Below are positions 22,324-22,986 of a stretch of 22,986 bases of DNA, piece after piece. The stretch comes from Oceanihabitans sp. GTDB taxonomy: Bacteria > Bacteroidota > Bacteroidia > Flavobacteriales > Flavobacteriaceae. The notes beneath the pieces were generated by a model that did no database searches, was not told where the DNA came from, and worked only from the letters and a program-made list of their open reading frames with translations. Every line of letters begins with the position of its first letter. Position 1 is the first letter of the stretch. The DNA lies in assembly GCA_018067265.1 (NCBI GenBank), contig JAGPUY010000464.1, positions 1-22,986 of the forward strand. The letters run 5' to 3'. The translations under genes and the position numbers were made by a program.

Positions 22324-22837
22324 TACTCCTTTTTTTAATAAATTTAGCAGGCACACCACCAACAACCGTATATGGTTCTACATCTTTTGTAACAACTGCT
22401 CCTGCTCCTATAATAGCTCCTTTACCAATTTTTATGCCATGCATGATTACTACATTTCTAGAAATCCATACATAATCTTCAATGATAGGGTTTACTTCTG
22501 GAGTACTACCTTGATCAATAACAGGAACATCTAATAAATTATAATTATGAGCAGAATTCATTATAACAACATTAGGTGCGATTAATACGTGATCCCCTAT
22601 AGTTGCTCCTTGAATAAATACATTTTCGTTAATTCTACAGTTTTTACCTATTTTTAATGTTTCTGCATTTGAAATATAAACGCCGTATTCTACTTTACTT
22701 CTAGGGTCATATTCTAATACTTTTAAAACCTTAGATAGATATAGAACTCTTAATTTTGTAAAAAAAGGGACAAATCTAGAATGAGGTAAATTATAAATTA
22801 GAGTATAATATATTGCTAATTTTAGTTTTTTTAACAT
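22316..22837 (-). CDS. Left-handed beta-helix (hexapeptide) O- or N-acyltransferase
   Basis: A 173-residue protein. The first 50 residues are basic and amphipathic, followed by hexapeptide repeats of the LbH fold from about residue 52 (ISNAETLKIGKNCRINENVFIQGATIG), an active-site-like NSAHNYN (residues 93-99, probable catalytic His96), and the end pattern IGKGAIIGAGAVVTKDVEPYTVVGGVPAK. That is the maltose/galactoside acetyltransferase (LacA/WcaF-like) layout, which transfers an acetyl or other acyl group to sugars. First gene of the five-gene operon, with a -7 box about 36 nt upstream. Coupling by overlap to the ACP gene raises the possibility of an acyl-ACP donor; acetyl-CoA is the family default. 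Confidence 0.88.
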   Translation of the reverse strand: MLKKLKLAIYYTLIYNLPHSRFVPFFTKLRVLYLSKVLKVLEYDPRSKVEYGVYISNAETLKIGKNCRINENVFIQGATIGDHVLIAPNVVIMNSAHNYNLLDVPVIDQGSTPEVNPIIEDYVWISRNVVIMHGIKIGKGAIIGAGAVVTKDVEPYTVVGGVPAKFIKKRSNG

Positions 22838-22872
22838 CTATTAAAAGCGTTTCTGTCTATTTATTTTACAAG

Positions 22873-22910
22873 CAAAAATAAGAAAATATTTCCAAATCTC
22901 ACCAAGAGTT
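22873..22910 (-). promoter_or_regulatory. Acyltransferase-ACP operon promoter with shared block
   Basis: TATTTTTG on the minus strand (22880-22873), a TAnnTTTG -7 box 36 nt upstream of the acyltransferase ATG, sits in TTTCTTATTTTTG (22885-22873). AACTCT lies 19 bp upstream (22910-22905). A TTG (22905-22903) lies 22 bp before the -7 box, slightly longer spacing than usual. The same block precedes ugd. Confidence 0.5.
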
Positions 22911-22933
22911 TCCCAGATGGTGTATAACGATGA

Positions 22934-22986
22934 TTATTTACTTCCTTTAATTTTTTCTTTAAATACAAGATAAACAAACTTTGTAT
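22934..22986 (-). CDS. Possible C-terminal end of an upstream gene
   Basis: At the right edge a minus-strand frame reads TKFVYLVFKEKIKGSK then stop, which looks like a plausible basic protein C-terminus ahead of the promoter at 22873-22910. Another frame is open to 22861 (ending FLFLLVK), but it would run through that promoter. Only some 16 residues are visible, so no family can be named. Confidence 0.25.
   Translation of the reverse strand, partial: TKFVYLVFKEKIKGSK

Noticed and set aside
22861..22986. Open minus-strand frame at the right edge ending in FLFLLVK
   Set aside because: It would run through the promoter block of the acyltransferase operon; the shorter frame ending at 22934 is more plausible, though also weak.

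Overview
The window looks like a chromosomal segment of a marine-type member of the Flavobacteriaceae (Bacteroidota). The evidence is low GC content; a SprE/PorW-type gliding and type IX secretion lipoprotein; a large secreted protein with a type IX C-terminal sorting domain; families typical of Flavobacteriaceae (DUF5687, DUF4254, DUF6427, DUF6341); and several Bacteroidota-style promoters with a TAnnTTTG -7 box just upstream of genes. No tRNA, rRNA, CRISPR array, integrase or insertion sequence was recognised. Genus and species cannot be named from what I can see.

Layout: (1) 1-4.6 kb holds the 5' part of sprE (minus strand, TTG start, running off the left edge), an ABC exporter pair (ATPase plus DUF5687 permease, minus) and a divergent ferredoxin-type NAD(P)H reductase (plus). 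(2) 4.8-6.6 kb holds a DUF4254 gene and a family 9 (heptosyltransferase-like) glycosyltransferase, minus strand, probably an envelope-glycan pair, bounded by two strong hairpin terminators. (3) 6.65-9.37 kb is a 904-residue secreted protein with a propeller-like N-terminal region, three SdrD B-like calcium-binding repeats and a T9SS sorting domain. (4) 9.6-12.7 kb is a nucleotide-metabolism and membrane block: upp, DUF6427, DUF6341 and purD, packed with convergent 3' ends. (5) From 12.8 kb to the right edge is a surface-polysaccharide locus.

The polysaccharide locus has three transcription units. The first (plus) has a CapK/PaaK-like adenylate-forming enzyme, a 22-codon micro-ORF and a WbuB-like family 4 glycosyltransferase. 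The second (minus) is ugd, UDP-glucuronate decarboxylase and a WcaJ-type initiating sugar-phosphate transferase: a short pathway from UDP-glucose to UDP-glucuronate to UDP-xylose, plus the enzyme that loads the first sugar phosphate on undecaprenyl phosphate. The third (minus) is a hexapeptide acyltransferase, a dedicated acyl carrier protein, a FabH-like ketoacyl synthase III, an AAC(3)-fold N-acyltransferase and a polysaccharide-deacetylase-like protein. The first three genes overlap and all five are tightly spaced.

The most interesting part is this last operon. It looks like a self-contained acyl-ACP module that makes an acyl group and attaches it to a sugar, with a deacetylase-fold enzyme that may edit the product. 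Its promoter region and that of ugd share an ungapped sequence block beyond the core promoter, which suggests common control. The function of the module is inferred from families and gene order only.
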